Below are positions 17,268-25,606 of a stretch of 35,996 nt of DNA, one piece after another; the first letter of the stretch is position 1, and every line of letters begins with the position of its first letter. Where the stretch lies: positions 1-35,996 of the forward strand of contig SUWN01000024.1 in NCBI GenBank assembly GCA_015061465.1. Direction: 5' to 3'. Position numbers and translations under genes: made by a program. The stretch is from Treponema bryantii (GTDB lineage Bacteria; Spirochaetota; Spirochaetia; Treponematales; Treponemataceae). The notes beneath the pieces were generated by a model that saw nothing but the letters and a program-made list of their open reading frames with translations, was not told the DNA's origin and ran no database searches.

Positions 17268-19147
17268 TCGTTTCTAACGATTTTTAGAATTCTTCGCCCG
17301 AATTGTTCCGCCTTTGCTTGTCCAATTCCGTGAACATTAAGCAATTCGCTTAAATCACGCGGTTTTTTGACAGCAATATCGTACATCGTTTTATCACCAA
17401 AAATCACGTACGGCGGAACATTCATTTCTTGAGCAACGTTCTTACGCCACACTTTCAATTCAGTAATAATTCGCAATGATTCTAAATCATTTTCATCACC
17501 GGATTCAGCTAAAATCTTTTCTCCAGAATTTTTCTTGTGAACAATAAAATCCACTTTTTTATTAGGTTTTTCTAACGGTACAATTTTTGATTTACCTTCA
17601 AATTTAATTGCGAGCATAACCCGTTCTCTAGTCACAAGCAAATCTCTTCCCTTTTCCGTCAAATACAAAACACTATAATCGTTCGTTTTTGCAATAAATT
17701 TCTGCGCCAATAAAACATCAACTAATTCAAGCCAATCATTTTTTGATAATTCAGTTCCAATTCCCCACGTAGAAATAAAATTGTGTCCATTTTCAACAAT
17801 TCTTTTTTGTCTAGAACCCAACAAAACATCAACAATATAATTCGCTCCAAACCGTTCCTTTGTCCTAATAATACAACACAATAGTTTTTGAACAGGAACC
17901 GTCGCATCTGTCATCGGCAACTCACCTAACGCACAAACATCACAACAATAATCTTTTTCCCCATTTTCCAAAGGAACATATTTTTCACCAAAATATTCCA
18001 ACAAAGATTTTCGCCTACATTGTCTTCCCGAAGCAAATTTTATCATGCCTTGCAAAAGATTTTCAGCTTTAGAACTATCTGCCATCTCATCAAAAAAATA
18101 TCGAATTTTATGAATATCCCCATAACTGTATAAAAGCAGCGCATGTGAAGGAAGTCCATCTCTACCAGCCCGTCCGATTTCTTGATAATATTCTTCTACA
18201 GACTTCGGCAAATCATAATTGATAACAAACCTAACATTCGGCTTATCAATTCCCATCCCAAAAGCTACAGTCGCAATCATTATTTGAACTTCATCTTTGA
18301 TAAACAATTCTTGATTTTTTGCTCGCACTTCATCAGTCAAACCTGCATGATACGGCAACACAGAATATCCCATTTTGTCTAAAGATTCCGTCAATTCATC
18401 CACTTGTCTTCTAGAAAAACAATAAATAATCCCACTATCACCAGAATGTTTTCTTATACAGGCAATAACAGTATCCAAAGCATTCTTCTTAGGTTGAACT
18501 TCCAAAAAAATATTACTTCGATTAAAACTCGAAATAAAAATCGCTGGATTTTTCATTCCCAGATTTTTAGCTATATCAACTCTAACTTGCTCAGTTGCAG
18601 TCGCTGTTAAAGCAATCATCGTCGCATCAGGAAAAATCCGTCTTATAGAACAAATTTCCATATAATCTGGTCTAAAATCATGTCCCCATTCACTCACACA
18701 ATGAGCTTCGTCTATTGTAATACAACTGATTTGCAATTCAGCATCACACAAAATATCACGAATTCGAGTAGTAGCAAGACCTTCAGGAGAAACATAAACT
18801 ATTTTTACAAGTCCATTTTTGATTTCATGAACAGCATTTTTATACTCATCCCAATCAAGTGAACTATTCAAAAAAACAGAATGAATCCCCGCAGACTCCA
18901 ATGAATAAACTTGATCTTGCATAAGAGAAATTAACGGAGAAACAACTATCGTTATCCCCGGAAAAATCAAAGCAGGAATCTGATAGCAAAGAGATTTTCC
19001 TCCCCCCGTCGGCATAATAGCGAGTGTATCTTTTTCAGCTAAAACACTATCAATTATTTCTTTTTGCGATGGTCTAAAAGAATCGTACCCAAATACTTTT
19101 TTCAAGACAAGTTCAGGTTTTGCATCAACAAATGTATCTATATTCAT
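17264..19147 (-). CDS. recQ: ATP-dependent DNA helicase RecQ
   Basis: RecQ is a 3'-5' DNA helicase acting in recombination and repair. The protein (627 residues from the ATG at 19147; an upstream ATG at 19180 looks unlikely) has all expected parts: Walker A MPTGGGKSLCYQ, the DEAH box in IDEAHCVSEWGHDFRPDY (with the aromatic-rich loop), ALTATAT, motif VI QEIGRAGRDGLPS, the zinc-binding Cys set (RQCRRKSLLEYFG then YCCDVC), a winged-helix RQC domain, and a C-terminal HRDC domain (about the last 80 residues, ending LLNVHGIGQAKAEQFGRRIL). A TATAAT at 19160-19165 lies 12 bases before the start. It is divergent from tRNA-Leu and convergent with the DUF1015 gene. Confidence 0.95.
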   Translation of the reverse strand: MNIDTFVDAKPELVLKKVFGYDSFRPSQKEIIDSVLAEKDTLAIMPTGGGKSLCYQIPALIFPGITIVVSPLISLMQDQVYSLESAGIHSVFLNSSLDWDEYKNAVHEIKNGLVKIVYVSPEGLATTRIRDILCDAELQISCITIDEAHCVSEWGHDFRPDYMEICSIRRIFPDATMIALTATATEQVRVDIAKNLGMKNPAIFISSFNRSNIFLEVQPKKNALDTVIACIRKHSGDSGIIYCFSRRQVDELTESLDKMGYSVLPYHAGLTDEVRAKNQELFIKDEVQIMIATVAFGMGIDKPNVRFVINYDLPKSVEEYYQEIGRAGRDGLPSHALLLYSYGDIHKIRYFFDEMADSSKAENLLQGMIKFASGRQCRRKSLLEYFGEKYVPLENGEKDYCCDVCALGELPMTDATVPVQKLLCCIIRTKERFGANYIVDVLLGSRQKRIVENGHNFISTWGIGTELSKNDWLELVDVLLAQKFIAKTNDYSVLYLTEKGRDLLVTRERVMLAIKFEGKSKIVPLEKPNKKVDFIVHKKNSGEKILAESGDENDLESLRIITELKVWRKNVAQEMNVPPYVIFGDKTMYDIAVKKPRDLSELLNVHGIGQAKAEQFGRRILKIVRND

Positions 19148-19180
19148 CTTCACATATTTATTATAACATCTCAAACCCAC

Positions 19181-19209
19181 TTGAAAAACCCCACGATATT
19201 TGTTATATT
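19181..19209 (+). promoter_or_regulatory. Promoter of tRNA-Leu
   Basis: TTGAAA (19181-19186) and TATATT (19204-19209) are 17 bases apart. The -10 ends 11 bases before the mature tRNA 5' end, so the precursor needs only slight 5' trimming. Confidence 0.6.
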
Positions 19210-19220
19210 ATAAAAACCAA

Positions 19221-19303
19221 GCCGGCGTGGTGGAATGGTAGACACGACAGACTCAAAATCTGTTGCGAGCAATCGTGTAAGAGTTCAAGTCTCTTCGCCG
19301 GTA
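19221..19303 (+). tRNA. tRNA-Leu (anticodon CAA)
   Basis: The 83-base sequence folds as a class II tRNA: acceptor arm GCCGGCG with CGCCGGT (terminal G-U pair) and discriminator A, D-arm GTG/CAC, anticodon stem ACAGA/TCTGT with loop CTCAAAA (anticodon CAA, decoding UUG), a long variable arm (GCGA GCAA TCGT), and T-arm AAGAG/CTCTT with loop TTCAAGT. The long variable arm and A73 fit leucine. The 3' CCA is not encoded, so it must be added by nucleotidyltransferase. Confidence 0.95.
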
Positions 19304-19304
19304 T

Positions 19305-19348
19305 AAAACAGTCCTTAAGAAGTTTTCTTCCTAAAGACTGTTTTTTTT
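19305..19348 (+). terminator. Terminator after tRNA-Leu
   Basis: ACAGTC pairs with GACTGT (arms extended by TTA/TAA and GAAG/CTTC around a TTTT loop) and is followed by eight T residues. The hairpin also lies directly after the stop of the minus-strand radical SAM gene at 19347, so it can serve both directions, with a weaker T-run on the minus strand. Confidence 0.85.
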
Positions 19349-21029
19349 ATGCATTAATTATTTTCTCAATAGAAATATTATGTTCACAAATAAAAGCCAA
19401 TAATTCCACACATTTCTTTGCTACAAATTTTCTTATAGTGCATTCAACTTCATCAATTTTATTCATTGTCCCATTTTGTACCAACGAACCATAAAAACAA
19501 GTTCCTCCGCACAAATATCTCGCCCAACAGGAATTACAAGGTTCACGTTTATTCACAGTAATATTTTTAAAAATTTTATTTTCATCTACACCGTTTTTTA
19601 TCGAACCTATTTTTAAATCCCCTTCACTAGGAAAATAAAGACAATTCGTAATCGAGCCATCCAAATTAATTACAATTTGTTCATCCAAAGGACATCGTTT
19701 CACTAACTTTTGTCTTGAAGTAATCAAATTAAAGGCAGACAAACACATATCCTCTTTTAGCGCACCAAATAAAGTCATATCCCCAGACAATGCGTCTTCT
19801 TTTAATTTTTCAAAAAGTGCCGCATACCCATCCAAAAGTTTTTTCACACTTTCTTTAGTAAAAGAACACTCACTTCCTGGTCTTATTGGAGTCATTGCAA
19901 CTTCAGAAAATCCTAAACTCAAAAGATGTTGAACTATTTTCAATGGTTCAGGACAATAATCCGTAAGGACAGCCGATGCTTTTAAATTTATCCCGTTAGC
20001 CTTAAAAATCGGAATATTTTTCACAACATCATCATAAGAACCATTTCCATTAGAATATTTTCTATTAAAATCATGCACATCTTTTGGACCGTCAATACTA
20101 AACCAGAAAGGATTAATATCACATGCTTTTATAAATCGAATATATTCTTCAGAAACATTTGTTCCATTACTCATGAACCAAAAACCAACATAAGGTCTCT
20201 TAGCGTCCTTTACAAATTCTCCATACTTTAATTGAATACACCATCTGTTCACCCTATAAAGTTTCCAATCTGTAAAATATTTTCGCCTAGAAACATCATG
20301 CCACGTTGCTTCATTAAACATACCTTTAGAAAGCTCCATCACATCTGGCAAATCCTTCAGTTTAATTAATTCATTCAAGAATCTTAATAATTCAGAAGAA
20401 TCTTTCGGAAGCAGAATCTTTGGTAATTTATGAAACAACTGTTCTTTTAATTTAGAAAAAAATTCCTCTCGTCGCTCTTCTAAAATGTCATCTTCTGTAA
20501 AAAAATATGATTCATAGTTCACATATTCATCTGCAACTTGCTTCAAAAGAGGCAAATCTAAAGAAGATTCAGAAGTCATACCATACGAAACAACAAATTC
20601 ATCTGCATTTGGCATATATTCTTTTGTAACAAAATCCAATGCTTCTTTTACTTTTGAAATATCAGCACTCACATGATTTTTTTTATCTCTATAACAATAT
20701 GAACAATTCAAATTACATTTGTTACTCGTATTTATCATAACCGTACATTTAGTTGGCTTATAGTCAAAGATTTTTTCATTTTCTCGCGCTACTAAAATCG
20801 AAGAAAAAAAGTTTAGAACTGGTGTTAATTTCAACATATCAATTTTATTAACTTCATCTAAAATTTCATTCTTACTAGCAACCTTCAATTTATTAAAAAT
20901 ATCTTTATCTACAGAATACATCGTATGATTGATTGCATCATAACACCACGAATATTTTTCGCCAGAAACAATGTAAAATCTAGATTCATCCTTCAACAAA
21001 TCTAATGCACTTTCTATTTGTTTTAACAT
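19347..21029 (-). CDS. Radical SAM/SPASM peptide-modifying enzyme
   Basis: This 560-residue enzyme very likely modifies the two CGGG precursors encoded upstream. It has the radical SAM cluster motif C105-NLN-C109-SY-C112. It also has a complete SPASM domain for extra Fe-S clusters: C446-x11-G-x4-C463, then C498-x2-C501-x5-C507-x3-C511 and C530. The barrel strand FSIDGPKDVHDFNRK (about 310-324) is typical of peptide maturases. Two features are unusual. The GGEP motif is replaced by YGMTSES (149-155), and about 100 residues (roughly 170-275) are inserted before the SNGT strand. The N-terminal 90 residues may bind the leader (RRE-like; inference). The start at 21029 has a G-rich upstream sequence. 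It is the last gene of the run. The chemistry (thioether, epimerisation or other) cannot be read from sequence. Confidence 0.88.
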   Translation of the reverse strand: MLKQIESALDLLKDESRFYIVSGEKYSWCYDAINHTMYSVDKDIFNKLKVASKNEILDEVNKIDMLKLTPVLNFFSSILVARENEKIFDYKPTKCTVMINTSNKCNLNCSYCYRDKKNHVSADISKVKEALDFVTKEYMPNADEFVVSYGMTSESSLDLPLLKQVADEYVNYESYFFTEDDILEERREEFFSKLKEQLFHKLPKILLPKDSSELLRFLNELIKLKDLPDVMELSKGMFNEATWHDVSRRKYFTDWKLYRVNRWCIQLKYGEFVKDAKRPYVGFWFMSNGTNVSEEYIRFIKACDINPFWFSIDGPKDVHDFNRKYSNGNGSYDDVVKNIPIFKANGINLKASAVLTDYCPEPLKIVQHLLSLGFSEVAMTPIRPGSECSFTKESVKKLLDGYAALFEKLKEDALSGDMTLFGALKEDMCLSAFNLITSRQKLVKRCPLDEQIVINLDGSITNCLYFPSEGDLKIGSIKNGVDENKIFKNITVNKREPCNSCWARYLCGGTCFYGSLVQNGTMNKIDEVECTIRKFVAKKCVELLAFICEHNISIEKIINA

Positions 21030-21082
21030 ACCACCCCCATGAAAAATTCAATTTGAGAAAATACACATAAATTTGAAACTAA

Positions 21083-21529
21083 TTAAAAACTTCGACTCTT
21101 CACAAAATATTGATTTTTTATATTCTCTATATCTTCTTGAGATATCGCTACAATATTTTCTCCATTCACAGGGATAGGTTCCGGTGAGAAAGGCATTATA
21201 TAAGGACCATTAACACCTCTAGGTATTTCTGTTGGATCAAATTTTTTATCCTCAGAACTATAAAGCCTAGTAGAAACTGTATTCTCTGACACCTTGTATA
21301 TAAACACCCCTCCTCCACAACGACTAATACCACCTTCTGCTAAACCTATTTTGCCTCCTTCATGTACGGGTGGAAATTGTGGAGATCTTACTACAGCCCC
21401 ACTACCACTTCCACCTCCACATCCTCCATTCACAGCAATCAATTCATCATATGACAATTCACTTGCAAAATCATAAAAAGTACATACACCGTGTTTTTCA
21501 AAATAAGCTTCTTTTTTTAATAAATTCAT
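21083..21529 (-). CDS. Double-glycine leader precursor with two CGGG motifs (148 aa)
   Basis: I start at the ATG at 21529 because GGAGAG stands seven bases upstream, the same signal as in the second precursor; an in-frame GTG at 21535 is less likely. The leader (residues 1-36) ends ELSYDELIAVNGG and has the hallmarks of C39-peptidase substrates: Leu-12, Glu-8, Leu-7, Val-4, Gly-2, Gly-1. Cleavage would leave Cys37-Gly-Gly-Gly at the new N-terminus, and a second SRCGGG occurs at Cys71. The remaining core of about 110 residues is Pro/Gly/Ile-rich and ends VKSRSF, with no recognised domain. Leader residues from EKHGVCTFYDF to NGG are nearly identical to those of the larger precursor. It lies 53 bases before the radical SAM gene, which probably modifies it. 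Confidence 0.75.
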   Translation of the reverse strand: MNLLKKEAYFEKHGVCTFYDFASELSYDELIAVNGGCGGGSGSGAVVRSPQFPPVHEGGKIGLAEGGISRCGGGVFIYKVSENTVSTRLYSSEDKKFDPTEIPRGVNGPYIMPFSPEPIPVNGENIVAISQEDIENIKNQYFVKSRSF

Positions 21530-21618
21530 TTTCACTCTCCAATATTTTTTTTAATAAATCTGCAACGCAAATTTTAATTACTTTTTTACATCATATATTT
21601 TTAAATAATTTTACAATT

Positions 21619-22266
21619 CTAAAAACCATATTTTTTCATTAAATCTACATACAATTTATTATCTATTGTTTTAGAGTTCTTTAAGTTTTTATTAATTTTA
21701 TCATTAACATAAATTGTTACATTCGTAGGAATTTTTTCATACAAAGAAGTATTTATCTTTTCTTTGACATTACAATTTAAGAAAACATATTTTAAATTTT
21801 TCTGCACATTTTTCATTTCTGGCAATTTATCTATTTCAACTGCATGAATTTCAAAATATTCCAGTTCCTTATTATTTGAAAAATCCAAATATTCTAATTG
21901 TTTTATCTTGCGCCCCTCTACAAATGCAAACGCTTTTAAATTTGGTAACTCTTTAATAAAATCAAAATTCAAAACCGTACAAAAATCCAATTTCAAATAT
22001 TCAATTTTTTTCAAAGATTTCCAAGTTTCTTCACTCATTTCAGATAAATCCGAAAAACTAATTTGTACAAATGACAATTTATTTAATTTATCTAACCCTT
22101 CAATCGATTTGATACTAGGCATTTCTTGTACAATGAACACAGAAGTCGCATTGTCATCTACAGATTTTATTTTTTTAGTTCCATCTTCTGAAACTAAAAC
22201 CAATTCAGCCGCAAACATATTTCCTACAAAAAACAAACAAACCAAAACAATAAATATTTTTCTCAT
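21619..22266 (-). CDS. Small exported leucine-rich protein between the two precursors
   Basis: This 215-residue protein starts with a clear Sec signal peptide (MRKIFIVLVCLFFVGNMFA, cleavage near residue 19-20) and no lipobox. The mature part has degenerate leucine-rich spacing (LDKLNKLSFVQISFSDL, LKKIEYLKLDFC, LKAFAFVEG, LEYLDFSNNKELEYFEI), suggesting a short LRR-like solenoid of about five turns. It is therefore periplasmic or outside the cell. AAGGAA stands seven bases before the ATG. It lies 22 bases after the large precursor and 89 bases before the small one, so it belongs to the export system. It might protect the producer, bind the product or be an accessory surface protein; no immunity family is recognisable, so this is inference. 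Confidence 0.7.
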   Translation of the reverse strand: MRKIFIVLVCLFFVGNMFAAELVLVSEDGTKKIKSVDDNATSVFIVQEMPSIKSIEGLDKLNKLSFVQISFSDLSEMSEETWKSLKKIEYLKLDFCTVLNFDFIKELPNLKAFAFVEGRKIKQLEYLDFSNNKELEYFEIHAVEIDKLPEMKNVQKNLKYVFLNCNVKEKINTSLYEKIPTNVTIYVNDKINKNLKNSKTIDNKLYVDLMKKYGF

Positions 22267-22288
22267 AAAATAATTCCTTTTTTTTCAT

Positions 22289-23050
22289 TTAATTTAATGC
22301 AACGAACATCCAGTTTTCATTCCTAGAATCTGAATAAGAACGTTGTTCCGCTTTGGGCTCTGCAATTCCATCTGTTGAATATTTTGTAAAAGAATTAGAC
22401 GAAGAATTTGTACTATCATAATATTCCACATGAGTTGGATTACTTACCCCATCATTTGTACCATCGTAAAATGCCAAACCTTTTGTGTTTTTTTCACATA
22501 CTCCATCTGATGTATCTTCATTTCCAAAATACTTATTATACATATCAGCAACTGTATTTTGGTTCAAATCAATTACTTCATTAGAACCATTTGTTGGATC
22601 AAGTCCATTTTCAACCGCTAGATTCCATGCATAAATATCACAATGGTAATCATTATCATTGTATGCATTTTGAGTTTTTATCATCTCTACATTAGGAGTC
22701 CCTGTTAAACCACTTGGAGAAGCTGATCCGCCTCCGCAAGATCCATTACTTGTACCTAAACTTGAACCACTTCCTCCAAAAGAAGAACTACTTCCATTAA
22801 AAGAAGACCCTCCTCCACAGGAACCACTACTACTAGTCCCAACACAGCTGCTAGCTCCTCCACTTCCATAATTGTAAGAAGGTGTTACTGTTGGACTGGA
22901 ACTTGGACTTTGGGATTGTGAATTTCTACTAGTTGTGCCTCCTCCACAACCTCCATTCACTGCTAATAATTCTTCATATGACAATTCACTTGCAAAATCG
23001 TAAAATGTACATACCCCATTTTTTTCATAATAACTTCTTTTTTTAATCAT
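22289..23050 (-). CDS. Double-glycine leader precursor with three CGGG motifs and a possible Cys/His hydrolase-like domain (253 aa)
   Basis: The 34-residue leader ends ELSYEELLAVNGG, with Leu-12, Glu-8, Leu-7, Val-4 and Gly-Gly as expected for C39 processing, and is nearly identical to that of the smaller precursor. Directly after the cleavage site come Cys35-Gly-Gly-Gly and a Ser/Gly/Thr-rich stretch to about residue 115, with further CGGG at Cys78 and Cys105 plus Cys69. The C-terminal half (about 120-253) is a globular domain with DYHCDIYAWN (Cys137) and, 70 residues on, NPTHVEYYD (His207). That spacing and the GLAFYD strand before it resemble NlpC/P60- or CHAP-type Cys hydrolases (inference). 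So this is far larger than a typical bacteriocin precursor. GGAGAG precedes the ATG at 23050. It starts 24 bases after the TolC-like gene. Confidence 0.78.
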   Translation of the reverse strand: MIKKRSYYEKNGVCTFYDFASELSYEELLAVNGGCGGGTTSRNSQSQSPSSSPTVTPSYNYGSGGASSCVGTSSSGSCGGGSSFNGSSSSFGGSGSSLGTSNGSCGGGSASPSGLTGTPNVEMIKTQNAYNDNDYHCDIYAWNLAVENGLDPTNGSNEVIDLNQNTVADMYNKYFGNEDTSDGVCEKNTKGLAFYDGTNDGVSNPTHVEYYDSTNSSSNSFTKYSTDGIAEPKAEQRSYSDSRNENWMFVALN

Positions 23051-23074
23051 TTTAACTCTCCGTTTTTGTTTTTT

Positions 23075-24418
23075 CTAAATTTGATTTTTTAACCACTTGT
23101 AAAGCCATAAATTATCTTTATAGTTTTCCCAAGTACATAATGATTCTTTTTCTTGCATTTCTGCATTCCAAAAATCTAAATCTGTACACATTCCTCTACT
23201 ATATAAATCTTTAATTGATTCAAAAAAACTTCTCTTATTTTCAAAGTTTTTCCCAGACGATAAAACTAACTTTTCATTTTCTTCTATCATTTCTTCATAA
23301 AAACTCTTTTCATAAGATTGTTCTTCCAGCAATAATTCTCTTCTTTTTTCTAGAGCAATCATTTCCAAATCATAAACTTTAGAAACAACATCTTTTTCCA
23401 GCCGAAAAAAATCCGTCACATTGATTCCAAGCGACACATCCCAACTGAAATTTCCTCTTTCAGTCCAATCCATCGTTGCATACTCCAAATTAAATGAAAC
23501 ATTTACTTTAGGCGCAATTTCTTGTAAATCAAATACACGATTGTTTTTCACCTTTAATTCTTCTTGCTCCAACAACAAAAAATTCAAATCATCACAAAAC
23601 AATTCATTTTCCCAAGAAGGCAACTCATTCATAAACACGCTAAAATCACATTCACCACAAAAAACTTCAATTTCGTTTTTACACAAAATCAAACTTTCTT
23701 TATAGTTCACAAGTTCCAAAAAATACTCATTTAAATTATTTTCCAAGTCCCATTTTTTATAATATTCCAACTTTCCTTTTTTTATTAATTCATCATAACT
23801 GTCTATAGTCGATTCCATTAGTTTTATTTTCATTTCACAAACTTCAATAAATCTAACAAACCTTCTATATTCCATAAAAAGTCTTGTCAAATTCTTCAAG
23901 ATTTCTTTTTCATCCAACTTGTTCTGTGTTTTTAACATTTCATAATTCAACAATCCAATCATTTCTTCTGGATTTTTCTTAGCCCCCTGACGCCAATAAG
24001 GATTCAAACCTTGAATTATACTAAAACATACATTTGGATTTTGACTGTATCCCAGATTATTCGCACTTATTTGTTCAAAAGGATTTAATACCGAACGACT
24101 AATTCCATATTTCAAATCACAGTTCAACATAGTACTTCCGGGAAACAAAACACTTACATTAGTTAAATTTGCACAACTTACAGGAAACTGAACTATCTCA
24201 GAATAAGAATCCACAAATGAAGTCGTAGAGGAATTTTGTACAGAAGGACGATACTTTAAATCCAACTTTTTTAAATTTTCTTCTGCTTGTTCTTCCATAA
24301 CCTTGTTTAGTTTTAGATTTACAGAATTTTCTCTACATCGTTCCCATAAATTTTCCAAAACAGAATTCGCATAAAGATTAAATGAAAATAAACAAACAAA
24401 AAAACACAAAACCTTCAT
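23075..24418 (-). CDS. TolC-type outer membrane channel protein
   Basis: This 447-residue protein has a Sec signal peptide (cleavage near NLYA, residue 17) and the features of outer-membrane efflux proteins: long helical segments in the two halves (about 25-60, 165-270 and 355-447), with beta segments such as NVSVLFPGS and NVSFNLEYATMDW between them, and Asn/Glu-rich helices. It should trimerise and form the outer-membrane duct for the ABC/HlyD system upstream. AGAGG precedes the ATG at 24418. It begins 33 bases after the HlyD gene. Sequence divergence from well-known TolC proteins is large, so the call depends partly on context. Confidence 0.75.
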   Translation of the reverse strand: MKVLCFFVCLFSFNLYANSVLENLWERCRENSVNLKLNKVMEEQAEENLKKLDLKYRPSVQNSSTTSFVDSYSEIVQFPVSCANLTNVSVLFPGSTMLNCDLKYGISRSVLNPFEQISANNLGYSQNPNVCFSIIQGLNPYWRQGAKKNPEEMIGLLNYEMLKTQNKLDEKEILKNLTRLFMEYRRFVRFIEVCEMKIKLMESTIDSYDELIKKGKLEYYKKWDLENNLNEYFLELVNYKESLILCKNEIEVFCGECDFSVFMNELPSWENELFCDDLNFLLLEQEELKVKNNRVFDLQEIAPKVNVSFNLEYATMDWTERGNFSWDVSLGINVTDFFRLEKDVVSKVYDLEMIALEKRRELLLEEQSYEKSFYEEMIEENEKLVLSSGKNFENKRSFFESIKDLYSRGMCTDLDFWNAEMQEKESLCTWENYKDNLWLYKWLKNQI

Positions 24419-24451
24419 TCATACCTCTTATTCTTTTTACACACATTTTTC

Positions 24452-25606
24452 CTAACACAAAAAATCCATTCGTTTCAAAACAAAATACAAAATGTTTCTT
24501 GTTTCCAAAACAATCCTTGTGTCAGTTTCAAGCCCAACCTTTATCGGAAATTTTTCTCCCCGATTATTTTCAAACTCAATTCTATCTATATCCGCATAAA
24601 CCGAATAAAACAAATTTCCAGATTCAGCGCCCCTAATATCAGGATCAATAGATGTCACAACTCCTTCCGCCCCTTTGTATTCAAAAAACGGAAACGCAGA
24701 CAACCGATATTTCACTTTTAAGCCAACTTTTATTTTTCCAATATCCTTTGGCGGAATCTGAATCTCTACTCTAAAATTTTTCAGATCATTTGGAACAATG
24801 TTTAACACCACACTGTTTCCACTCAAATAATCTCCAACATTTAACGATGAAACTTCTTGAACAAATCCATCCACAGGCGCCCTTACTACAAGAAAATCAT
24901 ATTGATTTTCCAACGCAGTAAGTTCCTTTTCTGTTTTCAGTATCTCCAAATCAAGTTGATTTTTTTCCAGATATAAATCTCGAATAAAATCCGCTCTGAT
25001 TTTTTCAACACTCGTTTCTGCCAATCTAACTTCAATTTCACGCATTTCCACGTTTTTTTTAGATTGCATCGCTTTTGGATTTTCCATTTCATCTTGATAC
25101 AATTTCCGCGCAATTAAAGCATTCATCTTTAATTCATTCAGCGATTTTAGGTAACTGTCAAATCTTGTAAAAGCTAGAATCTCTTCATGAGGAATTACAT
25201 TTTTCTCCAATTCAAAACTCTGAATCAAAAGTTCCACAACTTCAATCTTATTAATTAAATCCTTCTTTACAGCCAAAAGATTTTCTTGTTGAGCTTTAAA
25301 AATCGTTGAATCAATCTTAAAAAGTTCATCCCCCTTACAAACTTTTTGTCCAGGCTCATAACTTATTTCTGTTATTTTTCCTGCAATCACATTTTTTACG
25401 CTAGAAACATTTTCTTTTGTTCTAACAATCCCACGAACTTTCACAACATCATCAATTTTTCCAAAAATCACAATCATCAGCGCAACAACAACAAAGAAAA
25501 TTATCGAATAAAAAAACACATCCAATTCTTCTGGCACCTTCATCAAAAAAAATTCGCGCGAAGATTTCAAATGATTATGATGCTTTAATATCACTTGATT
25601 TTTCAT
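24452..25606 (-). CDS. HlyD-type periplasmic adaptor of a peptide exporter
   Basis: This is a membrane fusion protein of 384 residues. The chosen ATG at 25606 has GGAGGG eight bases upstream. A cytoplasmic N-terminal segment is followed by one transmembrane helix (about 31-49), then a lipoyl-like half-motif (GIVRTKENVSSVKNVIAGKI, KVCKGDELFKID), a long coiled-coil hairpin (about 100-220) and the second lipoyl/beta-barrel part (FLVVRAPVDGFVQEVSSLNVGDYLSG, then the VEIQIPPKDIGKIKVGLKVKYRL segment). It links the inner-membrane ABC transporter to the TolC-like channel. Its start overlaps the end of the ABC gene by 32 bases, so translation is probably coupled. Confidence 0.88.
   Translation of the reverse strand: MKNQVILKHHNHLKSSREFFLMKVPEELDVFFYSIIFFVVVALMIVIFGKIDDVVKVRGIVRTKENVSSVKNVIAGKITEISYEPGQKVCKGDELFKIDSTIFKAQQENLLAVKKDLINKIEVVELLIQSFELEKNVIPHEEILAFTRFDSYLKSLNELKMNALIARKLYQDEMENPKAMQSKKNVEMREIEVRLAETSVEKIRADFIRDLYLEKNQLDLEILKTEKELTALENQYDFLVVRAPVDGFVQEVSSLNVGDYLSGNSVVLNIVPNDLKNFRVEIQIPPKDIGKIKVGLKVKYRLSAFPFFEYKGAEGVVTSIDPDIRGAESGNLFYSVYADIDRIEFENNRGEKFPIKVGLETDTRIVLETRNILYFVLKRMDFLC

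Noticed and set aside
21530..21618. Separate promoter for the small precursor and radical SAM gene in the 89-base gap
   Set aside because: TTGTAA is present, but the matching -10 (TGATGT or TATGAT at poor spacing) is weak and the region is simply AT-rich.
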